Below, piece by piece: positions 1-8,348 of a stretch of 51,693 nt of DNA. Both the position numbers and the translations under genes were made by a program. The stretch comes from SCGC-AAA076-P13 sp964276145 (GTDB taxonomy: Bacteria > Pseudomonadota > Gammaproteobacteria > Magnimaribacterales > D2472): positions 1-51,693 of the forward strand of contig CAXYDN010000002.1 in NCBI GenBank assembly GCA_964276145.1, written 5' to 3'. Every line of letters begins with the position of its first letter. Position 1 is the stretch's first letter. The notes beneath the pieces are model-generated. The model was not told the origin of the DNA. It saw nothing but the letters and a program-made list of their open reading frames with translations, and did not search any database.

Positions 1-1536
1 CCATCATTACTTTATGGTGTAACTGGCTCTGGTAAGACAGAGGTTTATCTTAGACTCACAGAAAATTGTATTAAGAATGGTAAGTCTGTTCTTATTCTTG
101 TACCAGAAATCAACTTAACACCACAATTGTTATTAAGGTTTGAATCTAGATTTAAAGGTGAAATAGGGTTATATCACTCGAGACAAACCCCATCTAAAAG
201 GCTTAAAGTTTGGTTGAAAGCTAAGTTTGGAGATATAAAAATAGTAATAGGTACTAGATCTTCGGTCCTAATGCCTTTAAAAGATATAGGGCTAATTATT
301 ATAGATGAAGAGCATGACCAGTCATTCAGGCAGTCAGAGGGATTTAAATTTTCAGCTAGAGATATTGGTATAAAAAGAGCTCAAGAAGAAAAGATACCCA
401 TTATTCTAGGGTCTGCGACTCCATCTCTCCAAACCCTAAAACTAGTTAAAGAAAAAAAATTTAATAGAGTAGATATTTTAAGTAGAGTTGATGGCAGGAA
501 ACCACCCAAGCTTATAGCTATGGATATAAACAATCTTCCACTTCTGGGAGGAGTTGCGCTTGAAACAATAAGTGCAATAGAGTCTGTTCTAAATAAAGGC
601 GAGCAAGTACTTATTTTTATAAATAGAAGGGGTTTTGCTCCTATATATCAATGCGGATCATGTGGGTGGGTGGCTGATTGCAAATCTTGTGACTCAAATT
701 TAGTCTACCATCACTCTAAACAAAGACTTATTTGTCATAGATGTGAGTCGTCTTATGCATTGAGTAAGTTATGCCCTGTTTGTAATTCAGATGATTTTTA
801 CATGTATGGCTCTGGAACCGAAAGGGTTGAGGAGGTTTTACAGAATAGTTTTTCTAAAACTCCAATAATAAGAGTTGATCATGACACAACAAAAAAAGTT
901 GGAGCCATGCAAGCCATAGTAGAAAAGATTCATGCTTCAGATTCAGCTATATTGGTTGGCACTCAAATGTTAGCAAAGGGTCATGATTTCCCAAAAGTAA
1001 CATTAAGCGTGATTTTAAATGCTGATAATGGTCTCGTAAGTCCTGAAATAAATGCATTAGAAAAACTATCACAGTTACTAATTCAGGTATCGGGTAGGGC
1101 AGGAAGAAACAACAATCTTGCAAAAGTGATTATACAAACTAGATATCCTGAAGATATTAATCTTAATAAAATTAAAACAGGCGATTATATGAATTTTGCA
1201 AATCAATGTCTCTCTCTAATAGACAAATGAACTTGCCACCATTCTCTACTATTTGTCTTTTAAGATGCTCTTCACCAACTCAGAAAAGTAATAATACTTT
1301 TCTTGAAAGAGCTGCCATAGTCTTATCAAATAGAAAAGAAATAAATGTAATTGGGCCAATACCCTCTTTAATATCTAAGTCTAAGGGAAATTATAGAAAT
1401 CACTCTGCACATCCAAACCTCTTCAAAACCATACCTAAATAAAGTTTTAAAGTACTTAACTGAGCAATTCAATAAATGGCCAGAAACTAAGAAAATAAAA
1501 TGGTCCTTTGATATAGACCCCATAGATTTAAATTAA
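1..1536 (+). CDS. priA: Primosomal protein N' (PriA helicase), 5'-truncated, two frameshifts
   Basis: PriA is the SF2 helicase that reloads DnaB at stalled replication forks. The window opens inside the gene at its Walker A motif (GVTGSGKTE, nt 16-42), so roughly the first 220 residues lie outside. Visible are the DEEH box (nt 304-315), eight zinc-binding cysteines as four Cys-x2-Cys pairs (nt about 652-790), GTERVEE, and the helicase motifs GTQMLAKGHDF and QVSGRAGR. The first frame stops at 1230. Family homology (LPPFSTICLLR) continues in another frame from about nt 1206, then returns to the first frame near nt 1398 and ends in DIDPIDLN at 1536. This means one base is missing in the CT-rich run near 1210-1222 and one is extra near 1395-1400. 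The two shifts compensate. In a conserved single-copy gene this may be sequence error rather than a true pseudogene. The stop overlaps the convergent amiB stop. Confidence 0.9.
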
Positions 1537-2783
1537 ATATAAATTTTTAAAATCTGCCCAGGATATATAGGCTTATTATTAAGATTATTATTTTTATCAA
1601 TAGATTCAACTGATACTCCGAATCTAATGGCTATTTCGGATAACACATCACCTTTCTGAATTTTGTATGATAAGAATTCAGGGTTATTTTCAACAATAGT
1701 GCCAATTATTGGATTCTCTAAGAAATAATTATGTATTCCTAGAAAGATAGACCTTGCAATCATCCTTCTTCCTGGTTTTCCTTTTAGTCTTTGTGCATCT
1801 TCGGGGTTTGTTATAAAGCCAGATTCGACCAGAACCGAGGGAATATCAATTGATTTAAGAACCCTAAAATCTGCAAACTCAACATTTTTTTTATGAATTT
1901 TTGTATATGGATCTCTTTTGAGTTGGTCTAAGATTTTTGTGCCTAATATCTTGCTTTGACTTATTTTATTTTCATAAATTTTTGGGTAAAGCGCTCTTGC
2001 CAAGTCTTCATTAAAATCACTTGGTTGCAAGTTATTTATATCAGCTTGAATTCTTTTTCTTTGTTTTTCTGATAAGTTTCTTGCTATTGTGCTAGATGCC
2101 TCATCAGACCATATAAAAACAGATGCACCTTTAACTGAAGATAGCCTAAAACCATCAGCATGAATCGAAATAAAAATATCTGCGCCCATTTTTCGGGCAT
2201 TTTGGAATCTATCATTAAGACCAATGGTTTCATCACCACTTCTTATCATCACGGGTTTATACCCATTCGTATCTCTTAGAGTTCTTTCAAGTTCCTTTGA
2301 AATAAGAAGCGTTACATCTTTTTCTAGAATATTATTTGGGCCAACAGCACCAGGATATTTACCACCATGCCCAGCATCTATAGCAACAACTATATCTCTA
2401 GTCATTGCTTTAAGATTCCTATCAGTTTTAAGCTTTAAATTAAGTAAGACGCCCTCATCTGTTTGCAGTTGAGTTGGTTTCCACCAATACACAAAATCAT
2501 AAAGATCAATAACTATCCTTGTTTTATCTTCTTCATTTGAGGCCCTTATTTTTCTTATGGGGTAGTTATATATCTCATCTATTGGAGCCTTAACGTTTGA
2601 TTGATTAATCTCAAAAACTAATCTTGATGGATTTTGCAAAGTGTATGAATTGATATATGAGACTTTCTCAAGCCCAAACAAAACATTTATTGACCCGTCA
2701 CTTGCTTGCTTTATCTCTTTGAAGACCAGCTCATTAGACTGAGCAGCTAAAGATAATATCAATATTAATAGAAATTTATTCAT
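1533..2783 (-). CDS. amiB: N-acetylmuramoyl-L-alanine amidase with AMIN and LysM domains (AmiB/AmiC type)
   Basis: This is a periplasmic zinc amidase that removes stem peptides from peptidoglycan at the division septum. An N-terminal signal peptide (about residues 1-17) is followed by an AMIN domain (about 18-110), an Amidase_3 domain (about 130-355) and a C-terminal LysM (372-415). The presumed zinc and catalytic residues are H139 (DAGHGG), E154, H208 (SIHADG) and E320 (VESGF). The 416-residue length and the LysM tail resemble the pseudomonad AmiB that sits next to tsaE. The start lies inside the end of tsaE (8-nt overlap), which suggests coupled translation. In many gammaproteobacteria mutL follows; here the operon ends and meets priA tail to tail. 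The AmiB versus AmiC name is uncertain; the enzyme class is not. Confidence 0.93.
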   Translation of the reverse strand: MNKFLLILILSLAAQSNELVFKEIKQASDGSINVLFGLEKVSYINSYTLQNPSRLVFEINQSNVKAPIDEIYNYPIRKIRASNEEDKTRIVIDLYDFVYWWKPTQLQTDEGVLLNLKLKTDRNLKAMTRDIVVAIDAGHGGKYPGAVGPNNILEKDVTLLISKELERTLRDTNGYKPVMIRSGDETIGLNDRFQNARKMGADIFISIHADGFRLSSVKGASVFIWSDEASSTIARNLSEKQRKRIQADINNLQPSDFNEDLARALYPKIYENKISQSKILGTKILDQLKRDPYTKIHKKNVEFADFRVLKSIDIPSVLVESGFITNPEDAQRLKGKPGRRMIARSIFLGIHNYFLENPIIGTIVENNPEFLSYKIQKGDVLSEIAIRFGVSVESIDKNNNLNNKPIYPGQILKIYI

Positions 2784-3237
2784 AACTTTTTAGCCAATTA
2801 GAAAATAAATCTGAGCCTGTTTCAATATTTATCTTTCTTCCATTACTTAAATGATTAAAATTAATCTTTAAGTCGTAGTCTCTTTTTTGTTTAAGTCTTT
2901 CCGGCCACTCTATAAGAACAATTTTTTTTGAATCTGTTTTTCTGTTCAAATTAAATATATCTATATCTTGTGCCTCATTTGTTCTATAAAGATCTATATG
3001 TAAAAAAAGATATTCACCAAGATCGTATTCTTCACATAGAGTATATGTAGGACTCTTAACTAAATCTTTCCAACCGCAGCTCTTTATTATAGATCTAGAT
3101 AAAAATGTTTTCCCGGCTCCCAAGTCCCCCTCAAGATGAATTTCTATTGATGAAGTTTTCATAAGCTTTATTTCATTTGCAATATCTTTGCCAAGCTTAT
3201 TCGTAGCTTCATCATTTTGTAAGATCAACTCTTTCAT
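2776..3237 (-). CDS. tsaE: tRNA threonylcarbamoyladenosine biosynthesis ATPase TsaE
   Basis: TsaE is the ATPase that works with TsaB and TsaD to make t6A37 in ANN-decoding tRNAs. The 153-residue protein has the family Walker A loop GDLGAGKT (residues 37-44), the SPTYTL segment (about 62-67), and HIDLYR (about 80-85) followed by IEWPERL, all typical of the YjeE family. Its ATG overlaps the nnrD stop as ATGA, and its own end overlaps the amiB start by 8 nt, so nnrD-tsaE-amiB reads as one translationally coupled operon. Nothing looks abnormal. Confidence 0.95.
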   Translation of the reverse strand: MKELILQNDEATNKLGKDIANEIKLMKTSSIEIHLEGDLGAGKTFLSRSIIKSCGWKDLVKSPTYTLCEEYDLGEYLFLHIDLYRTNEAQDIDIFNLNRKTDSKKIVLIEWPERLKQKRDYDLKINFNHLSNGRKINIETGSDLFSNWLKSYE

Positions 3238-4058
3238 TTATTCAATATTTTTCTAACCATTGGTATTAATGAAGATGCATTTAAACCAATTTCACCTAAA
3301 TCTTCAACAAAGTTTTCACCTGCTTTTGCATGAGAAGCAACTGCTAATAAACAAGATTCTTTTAGAGGTAGATTCTGAGCTAGTAAAGCACTTATGATTC
3401 CTGCCAAAATATCTCCAGTACCTCCTGTTGCAAGCTCTGGGCCTCCATTTTCGCATATAAATGTTTTATCCTCACTCTTTATATACACCAGAGTATTGTG
3501 ACCCTTTAGAACTACCGCAGATGCGTTATATTTCTTTGCAATATCAATAGCATTATCTTCTCTATTTAGTTGAATTTCATCAGCAGAAACTCCAAGCAAG
3601 GCCGCTGCTTCACCCGGATGGGGTGTTAAAATTAAATTTTTATTATTTTGTGATTGTATTTTTTTTGTGTAAGTCAGTGCTCCCGCATCGATAATTAGAC
3701 CATATGGAGCATCTAAAGATATACATTCAGACAATTCTTTTGACCATTTATTGTCACTAAAGCCTGGACCAATCAATATGACATCAAAATCTCCTGAGAT
3801 ATTTTCATGACTGTCTACTCCAAGAGTCATGATTTCAGGATTTCTTTGAAGAGACGCCTGAGCATTTGAACTATGGGTATAGAGACTAACAAGACCAGAT
3901 CCACAAAAAAGACTAGCTTCTGATGCAAGAATCCCTGCACCTCCCATACCCTTCGATCCAGCAATAACAGCAACTCTGCCATACAAACCTTTATGAGATT
4001 GAGCTTGTCTTTTTGGCAAGACGATGTCTAGGCTATCAAAATTAAAACTCTCTGCCAT
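3234..4058 (-). CDS. nnrD: ADP-dependent (S)-NAD(P)H-hydrate dehydratase
   Basis: This enzyme restores damaged NAD(P)H hydrates to NAD(P)H using ADP. The 274-residue protein is the YjeF C-terminal (ribokinase-like) domain only. It shows the glycine-rich start AVIAGSKGMGGAG, the substrate-loop motif TPHPGEAAALLG and the nucleotide-site motif GGTGDILAGI near the C-terminus. The NnrE epimerase domain, often fused in front (as in E. coli), is absent, so the epimerase is either encoded elsewhere or missing. It is the first gene of the nnrD-tsaE-amiB run. Only 4 nt separate its start from the end of the upstream membrane-protein gene, so the operon may begin further upstream. Confidence 0.93.
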   Translation of the reverse strand: MAESFNFDSLDIVLPKRQAQSHKGLYGRVAVIAGSKGMGGAGILASEASLFCGSGLVSLYTHSSNAQASLQRNPEIMTLGVDSHENISGDFDVILIGPGFSDNKWSKELSECISLDAPYGLIIDAGALTYTKKIQSQNNKNLILTPHPGEAAALLGVSADEIQLNREDNAIDIAKKYNASAVVLKGHNTLVYIKSEDKTFICENGGPELATGGTGDILAGIISALLAQNLPLKESCLLAVASHAKAGENFVEDLGEIGLNASSLIPMVRKILNK

Positions 4059-4062
4059 AAGA

Positions 4063-5439
4063 TTATTTCTTAATAAAATACCCTAATCTATCGGAGTGAA
4101 AAGATCCCATATAAATCTTATCGCTCATTGGTATTGCTATTGTTGGAAGCCCAAAGACCGTTTTACTAAAAGAGTACTCATTTTTTAGCTTAAATGAATT
4201 TTTATCAATCTCATAGATTGAAAAGGGAAGAGAGCATGCTTCTCTTTCAATACAGTTTCCTGCATCATTCGGCTGGAAATCAAGAGAGGTAAACCATGCT
4301 GAGTTTCCAGTTAAAAAAATATTATCAGGTGATTGAACAAAATAAGTATCAATCTTTTCATTAATCGAAAGATCAAATTTTACAAGTTGATCACCTTGGT
4401 TATAACTTATAAATAACATATTAGACGATCTATCCAAGCTAATACCATTTGGGCCACTTCCCTCTGAGCTTTCTACTTTTTTAAAAAAACCATCTGACCA
4501 TTCAACAATATGCCCAGAATTACTTTTAAATAATGAGGTTATTAGCCATTCTTCCATTGTTATATCTCTAGAGTACATGTGAGATGCAAAGAAGCCGCCA
4601 TCATCCTTAAGTGCGATATCATTAAAGTAGTATTGATCCGGAACATCAATGCAACCTCGCCATACCAGTTCCCACTGCGCATCATCTGCAGATAAGACTA
4701 GTTCAAACATTTCTATAGATTCACTAGGATAATGGTTCACCACCGCAAGCTGAAAACGACCATCTTTCCTCTCCATCAAATCTATGCCATGAGGCCCAAA
4801 GGTTTTATTTGAAGAGTTACGACATAAAGAATCTCCCCATGTATTTCTTTCAAAAGTTATCTTAGGAGATATTTTTTTATTGTCTGCAATTCTAAGTAAA
4901 GCAAAGCCACCAGATTTTGTCTCTTGGTATGGACTAATACCACCAAATTCAGACATTAAAAAGTAATTTTGATCAGGTGTTATTACAATATCTTCCGGAT
5001 TTGATAGTCCACAAACAACGCTAATAGAATCATCAGATTTACAATTGCTAATATCTTTCTGCTCACCAATATAGTCCGTTGAGACTATAAAAAAACTTAG
5101 AAACATTAATGTAAGTGATATTGGGAAAGTAAATTTATAGTAATGATTTAAATATAAGGACAATATTTTCTTTACTGACTTAAGGTAAAAAATTACAACT
5201 AAGCCTCTTATGCATAAAAGACAACCAAGAATTACTGTGACCAAAGTCCACAATCTCTCGGCCCAATTTTCATATAGAGTAAAAAAAATAACTAATGAGA
5301 TACCAGTAAGAAAAGTGATTACGCCTAAAACATTCAGACTTTTTGCTTCTTGGACCTTTTCAGATATATAAAACATCAGTGGTTTGAACCATACAAGCAA
5401 AGAAAGAGAAAGGAAAAAAAAGAAATAAAAGTAATTCAT
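4063..5439 (-). CDS. Membrane-anchored paraoxonase/arylesterase-like protein
   Basis: The 458-residue protein has two parts. The first about 125 residues hold four hydrophobic segments (roughly 2-25, 35-58, 66-90 and 102-122). The remainder resembles a six-bladed propeller of the PON/SMP-30 type: NPEDIVITPD, then GPHGIDLMERKDG followed by LAVVNHYPSESIEMFEL, then GPNGISLDRSSNMLFISYN. The HGI...VVNH...EIF pattern is characteristic of the calcium-dependent paraoxonase/arylesterase family of lactonases and esterases. The propeller would face the periplasm if the N-terminus forms a four-helix anchor. The anchor is longer than the single signal-anchor helix of PON enzymes. Substrate is unknown. It lies between an alpha/beta hydrolase (8-nt gap) and nnrD (4-nt gap) on the same strand. 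Confidence 0.65.
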   Translation of the reverse strand: MNYFYFFFFLSLSLLVWFKPLMFYISEKVQEAKSLNVLGVITFLTGISLVIFFTLYENWAERLWTLVTVILGCLLCIRGLVVIFYLKSVKKILSLYLNHYYKFTFPISLTLMFLSFFIVSTDYIGEQKDISNCKSDDSISVVCGLSNPEDIVITPDQNYFLMSEFGGISPYQETKSGGFALLRIADNKKISPKITFERNTWGDSLCRNSSNKTFGPHGIDLMERKDGRFQLAVVNHYPSESIEMFELVLSADDAQWELVWRGCIDVPDQYYFNDIALKDDGGFFASHMYSRDITMEEWLITSLFKSNSGHIVEWSDGFFKKVESSEGSGPNGISLDRSSNMLFISYNQGDQLVKFDLSINEKIDTYFVQSPDNIFLTGNSAWFTSLDFQPNDAGNCIEREACSLPFSIYEIDKNSFKLKNEYSFSKTVFGLPTIAIPMSDKIYMGSFHSDRLGYFIKK

Positions 5440-5446
5440 AAAAAAC

Positions 5447-6343
5447 TTAAAATAATCGTTCTTTAATTATATTAACTATTTCAAGTGGCTTGTCCAATGG
5501 CACATGATGAGCGGCATCACTCACCTCAATAAAATCCATCGTATCAGAATAGGTTGATTTAATATTCTTTAGGAAATCTCCTGAGGTTAGCAAGCTGTTT
5601 TGACCATGCACAAATAATGCTGGACAATTAAACGAGAATTTATAACCAAATAATCTTTCAAGACTTGTAAACATTACATCATCAAATCTCCATCTCCACC
5701 CTTGATCAGTTTCTTTAACAGAATACTCTGCAATATATCGTACAAACCAATCGTTCTTGCAGTCCTGCTTGGGCATTAGACGAAATCTATTTAATATCGT
5801 AATTTTGTCTGAATAGTATTTAATCATTCTTAAAGGCCCACCTTGGTGTTCAGCTGGATTATAGTCTGGAGGCCTTATAAAGGTATCAATTATAATTATA
5901 TTATCAATAAGATCCTGTTTCTCAGAAGCAACATAACCAGCTACCTGTCCACCCAATGAATGACCGACAATATGAATATTCTCTATATCACTATTTAATT
6001 TTTCTTTTTCGATAACTGAAGTTATGCATTCGCCAAAATCTTTAATTCCATATTTTTTTCTAAAACCAGACTCTCCCATACCGGGTAAATCTATGGCTAC
6101 AACATTTGAGTAATTTAGAAATTGAGGAGCAATTGGATCCCACCATTTTTTATGAGCTCCTGTTCCATGAATCAAGACAATGAGATTTTTTGTATCAACA
6201 GATGAGCTCCATTTAGAATATGAGATATCCCCTAAGGGATGCTCTATAATTTTATCAACAGGTCTAAGCTCAACTGCATCTTTAAACCATTGTGGAGCAT
6301 TTTCAATATCTTGATTTAGATTGTTAGTTATTTGCATAAGCAT
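5447..6343 (-). CDS. Alpha/beta-hydrolase fold protein
   Basis: A 298-residue single-domain alpha/beta hydrolase. Visible are the oxyanion-hole motif LIHGTGAHKKWW (about residues 57-68), the DLPGMGESG strand-turn after beta-4, the nucleophile elbow GHSLGG (127-132, Ser129) and a C-terminal AAHHVPLDKP segment carrying the catalytic histidine. There is no signal peptide, so it is probably cytoplasmic. The reaction (ester, lactone or C-C bond hydrolysis) cannot be read from sequence. A second ATG two codons downstream is an equally plausible start. It is divergent from the Nudix gene and co-directional with the PON-like gene, so the two hydrolases may share a transcript. Confidence 0.85.
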   Translation of the reverse strand: MLMQITNNLNQDIENAPQWFKDAVELRPVDKIIEHPLGDISYSKWSSSVDTKNLIVLIHGTGAHKKWWDPIAPQFLNYSNVVAIDLPGMGESGFRKKYGIKDFGECITSVIEKEKLNSDIENIHIVGHSLGGQVAGYVASEKQDLIDNIIIIDTFIRPPDYNPAEHQGGPLRMIKYYSDKITILNRFRLMPKQDCKNDWFVRYIAEYSVKETDQGWRWRFDDVMFTSLERLFGYKFSFNCPALFVHGQNSLLTSGDFLKNIKSTYSDTMDFIEVSDAAHHVPLDKPLEIVNIIKERLF

Positions 6344-6369
6344 TATTCTAAGCTATATAAAATATATTT

Positions 6370-7164
6370 ATGAATAAACTTTCCTTGATTCCGGCAGCGA
6401 CCGTTTTAATGATTAGAGACATCGATGATGAGATCGAGGTTTTAATGGTTAAAAGATCAAAAAAACCACCATTTGAAAATCTGTTTGTTTTTCCAGGAGG
6501 TAAAATTGATGAAGCTGATAAAGATATAAATATTTCTAACTTGTGTGATGGCCTTGATGACAAAGAAGCCTCTAGAAAACTGGGTTTAAGTCATGGTGGT
6601 CTGAGCTACTGGGTAGCATGTGTTAGAGAGTGTTTTGAAGAGGTAGGTATTTTACTTGCTAAAAAAACTAACGGAGAAGATTTAGACCTTACAGGCTTTG
6701 AGAAAGAAAAATACGATAAATATCGTGATAAGCTGATTAGAAATGAAATAAGTTTTTATGATATTTGTATCAAAGAAGATCTCAAATTAACTATGCATAA
6801 CATTGCTCCATTTTCTCATTGGATTACTCCTGATATTGAAACTAAAAGATTTGATACAAGATTTTTTATAGCCCACTTACCCAATAATCAAATTGAAAAA
6901 CATGATGGTACTGAGCTTACTCATAGTATTTGGATTAATCCTAAAGAAGCTATAAAAAGAGCATTTAATGGAGAGATGCCTATGATAATGCCGACAATCA
7001 AGAATCTTCAGAAATGTGAAAATTCTAATTCATGCACAGAACTCCTTGAGTACCAGCATCAACTAAGCAGTAGTGATATACCTCCGATATTACCAAAATT
7101 TTTTAAAAAGGATGGTAGATGGCATGGACTGCTCCCAGGTGATGAGGGTTATGAAAACCATTAG
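6370..7164 (+). CDS. Nudix hydrolase, NUDT19-like with split Nudix box
   Basis: A 264-residue Nudix protein. The fold starts with AATVLMIRD and the strand pair EVLMVKRSKKPPF, then FVFPGGKIDEADKD. The RE-x2-EE-x-G part of the Nudix box (RECFEEVGIL) appears only after an insertion of roughly 35 residues. This split box is typical of the NUDT19/RP2 group, whose animal members hydrolyse acyl-CoA. The bacterial substrate is not established from sequence. The C-terminal LPKFFKKDGRWHGLLPGDEG tail also fits that group. The next gene, a LACTB2-like metallo-beta-lactamase, begins 9 nt downstream on the same strand, so the two are probably co-transcribed. Confidence 0.85.
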   Translation: MNKLSLIPAATVLMIRDIDDEIEVLMVKRSKKPPFENLFVFPGGKIDEADKDINISNLCDGLDDKEASRKLGLSHGGLSYWVACVRECFEEVGILLAKKTNGEDLDLTGFEKEKYDKYRDKLIRNEISFYDICIKEDLKLTMHNIAPFSHWITPDIETKRFDTRFFIAHLPNNQIEKHDGTELTHSIWINPKEAIKRAFNGEMPMIMPTIKNLQKCENSNSCTELLEYQHQLSSSDIPPILPKFFKKDGRWHGLLPGDEGYENH

Positions 7165-7173
7165 GACAAATAT

Positions 7174-7971
7174 ATGGAATTAATAAAAAAAATAACAGCA
7201 CCCAATCCTGGAGTTTTCACGGGAGGAGGCACTAATACTTATCTGATTGGTAAAGAAGACCTTACTTTAATAGATCCTGGCCCTAACATCAAAGAACATA
7301 TTGACGAGATCATAAGAGCGGGGAAGAACAAAATAAAAAGAATATTAGTTACACATACTCATACCGATCACTCGCCTGCAGCATTACCAATCTCAAAAGC
7401 TTTAAAAGTTCCAATGTATGGAAGACTGGTTGATGGTGAATCTGCATGGGAGGATGAAACTTTTATTCCAGACGTAGTTCTAAATGATGCAGACCTTATT
7501 AAAACGGATGAATACACTTTAGAAGTCATTCATACACCCGGGCATGCATCTAATCATTTATGTTTTTTAATCAAAGAATTAAATTGCCTTATTACTGGCG
7601 ATCATATTATGGATGGCTCCACTGTTGTTATAGGGCCGCCTGATGGAAATATGAGAAGCTATATAGACTCTCTGAATAAATTATTTAAATACAAGATTGA
7701 TTATTTTGCTCCTGGACATGGTAATTTCATGCATCATCCTAAGAAGACTATTGAATCTATTATTAGACACAGGCTTTCAAGAGAAGCTAAGGTTATAAGA
7801 AAGTTAGAGGATTCTGGAGAAACTAATCTAGAGGCCCTAACAGCGCTTGTTTATGACGATGTATCAGAGCATCTTCACCCTATAGCTAAGTTTAGTTTAG
7901 AGGCGCATTTAATAAAATTATTGGAAGAGGGCATTATTAAAAAAAACAAAAATAATTTTACTAAAATTTAG
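7174..7971 (+). CDS. Metallo-beta-lactamase fold hydrolase, LACTB2-like
   Basis: A 265-residue MBL-fold protein with the zinc-binding signature HTHTDH at residues 61-66, downstream histidine and aspartate ligands in HTPGHASNH and TGDHIMDG, and a late PGHGNF motif. The last about 60 residues (HLHPIAKFSLEAHLIKLLEE) form the small winged-helix-like tail seen in LACTB2-type proteins. Human LACTB2 is an endoribonuclease; for the bacterial relatives the substrate is uncertain. Pairing with a Nudix protein suggests nucleotide or CoA-ester housekeeping, but that is inference. Its stop overlaps the stop of the convergent lipoprotein gene by 4 nt. Confidence 0.85.
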   Translation: MELIKKITAPNPGVFTGGGTNTYLIGKEDLTLIDPGPNIKEHIDEIIRAGKNKIKRILVTHTHTDHSPAALPISKALKVPMYGRLVDGESAWEDETFIPDVVLNDADLIKTDEYTLEVIHTPGHASNHLCFLIKELNCLITGDHIMDGSTVVIGPPDGNMRSYIDSLNKLFKYKIDYFAPGHGNFMHHPKKTIESIIRHRLSREAKVIRKLEDSGETNLEALTALVYDDVSEHLHPIAKFSLEAHLIKLLEEGIIKKNKNNFTKI

Positions 7972-8348
7972 TTTTGTTTTGGTTTCTTAAGCACTTTTGT
8001 TTCAATTGCTTCTATGTCTATATCGTCTATAGAGTTATCATTAACAGATAATATCTCTTGTTCCTTATCAACATTTAGATCAATAGAGGATTTCCCAAAT
8101 TCTATAGTTAATTCTCTTGTATTTTTTGTTAGTAAATCATCATAACAATCACCCTGGTCATATGATTCTCTTACCTCACCCTTTTTATTAATGGGATGGG
8201 GTCTTTGAGGAGTCTGCATTTGCATGCATTTGATAGTTTGAGCCGGTGAGTAATAATTATTTTCAGAGTTCAGCTCATCTAATTTTTTTGGAGATACCGA
8301 GCAGCTAACTATTCCAATTAGTAAACAGCTTACAGCAAATTTTTTCAT
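7968..8348 (-). CDS. Small hypothetical lipoprotein
   Basis: A 126-residue protein with a short signal peptide and an IVSC lipobox (lipidated Cys16), so it is predicted to be attached to a membrane. The mature part is hydrophilic, rich in Asn, Asp, Glu and Lys, with a short YDQGDCYDDLL segment containing another cysteine. I recognise no family. Its ATG overlaps the end of acsA (ATGA), so it is translated from the acsA transcript. The 3' end overlaps the convergent MBL gene. Confidence 0.7.
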   Translation of the reverse strand: MKKFAVSCLLIGIVSCSVSPKKLDELNSENNYYSPAQTIKCMQMQTPQRPHPINKKGEVRESYDQGDCYDDLLTKNTRELTIEFGKSSIDLNVDKEQEILSVNDNSIDDIDIEAIETKVLKKPKQN

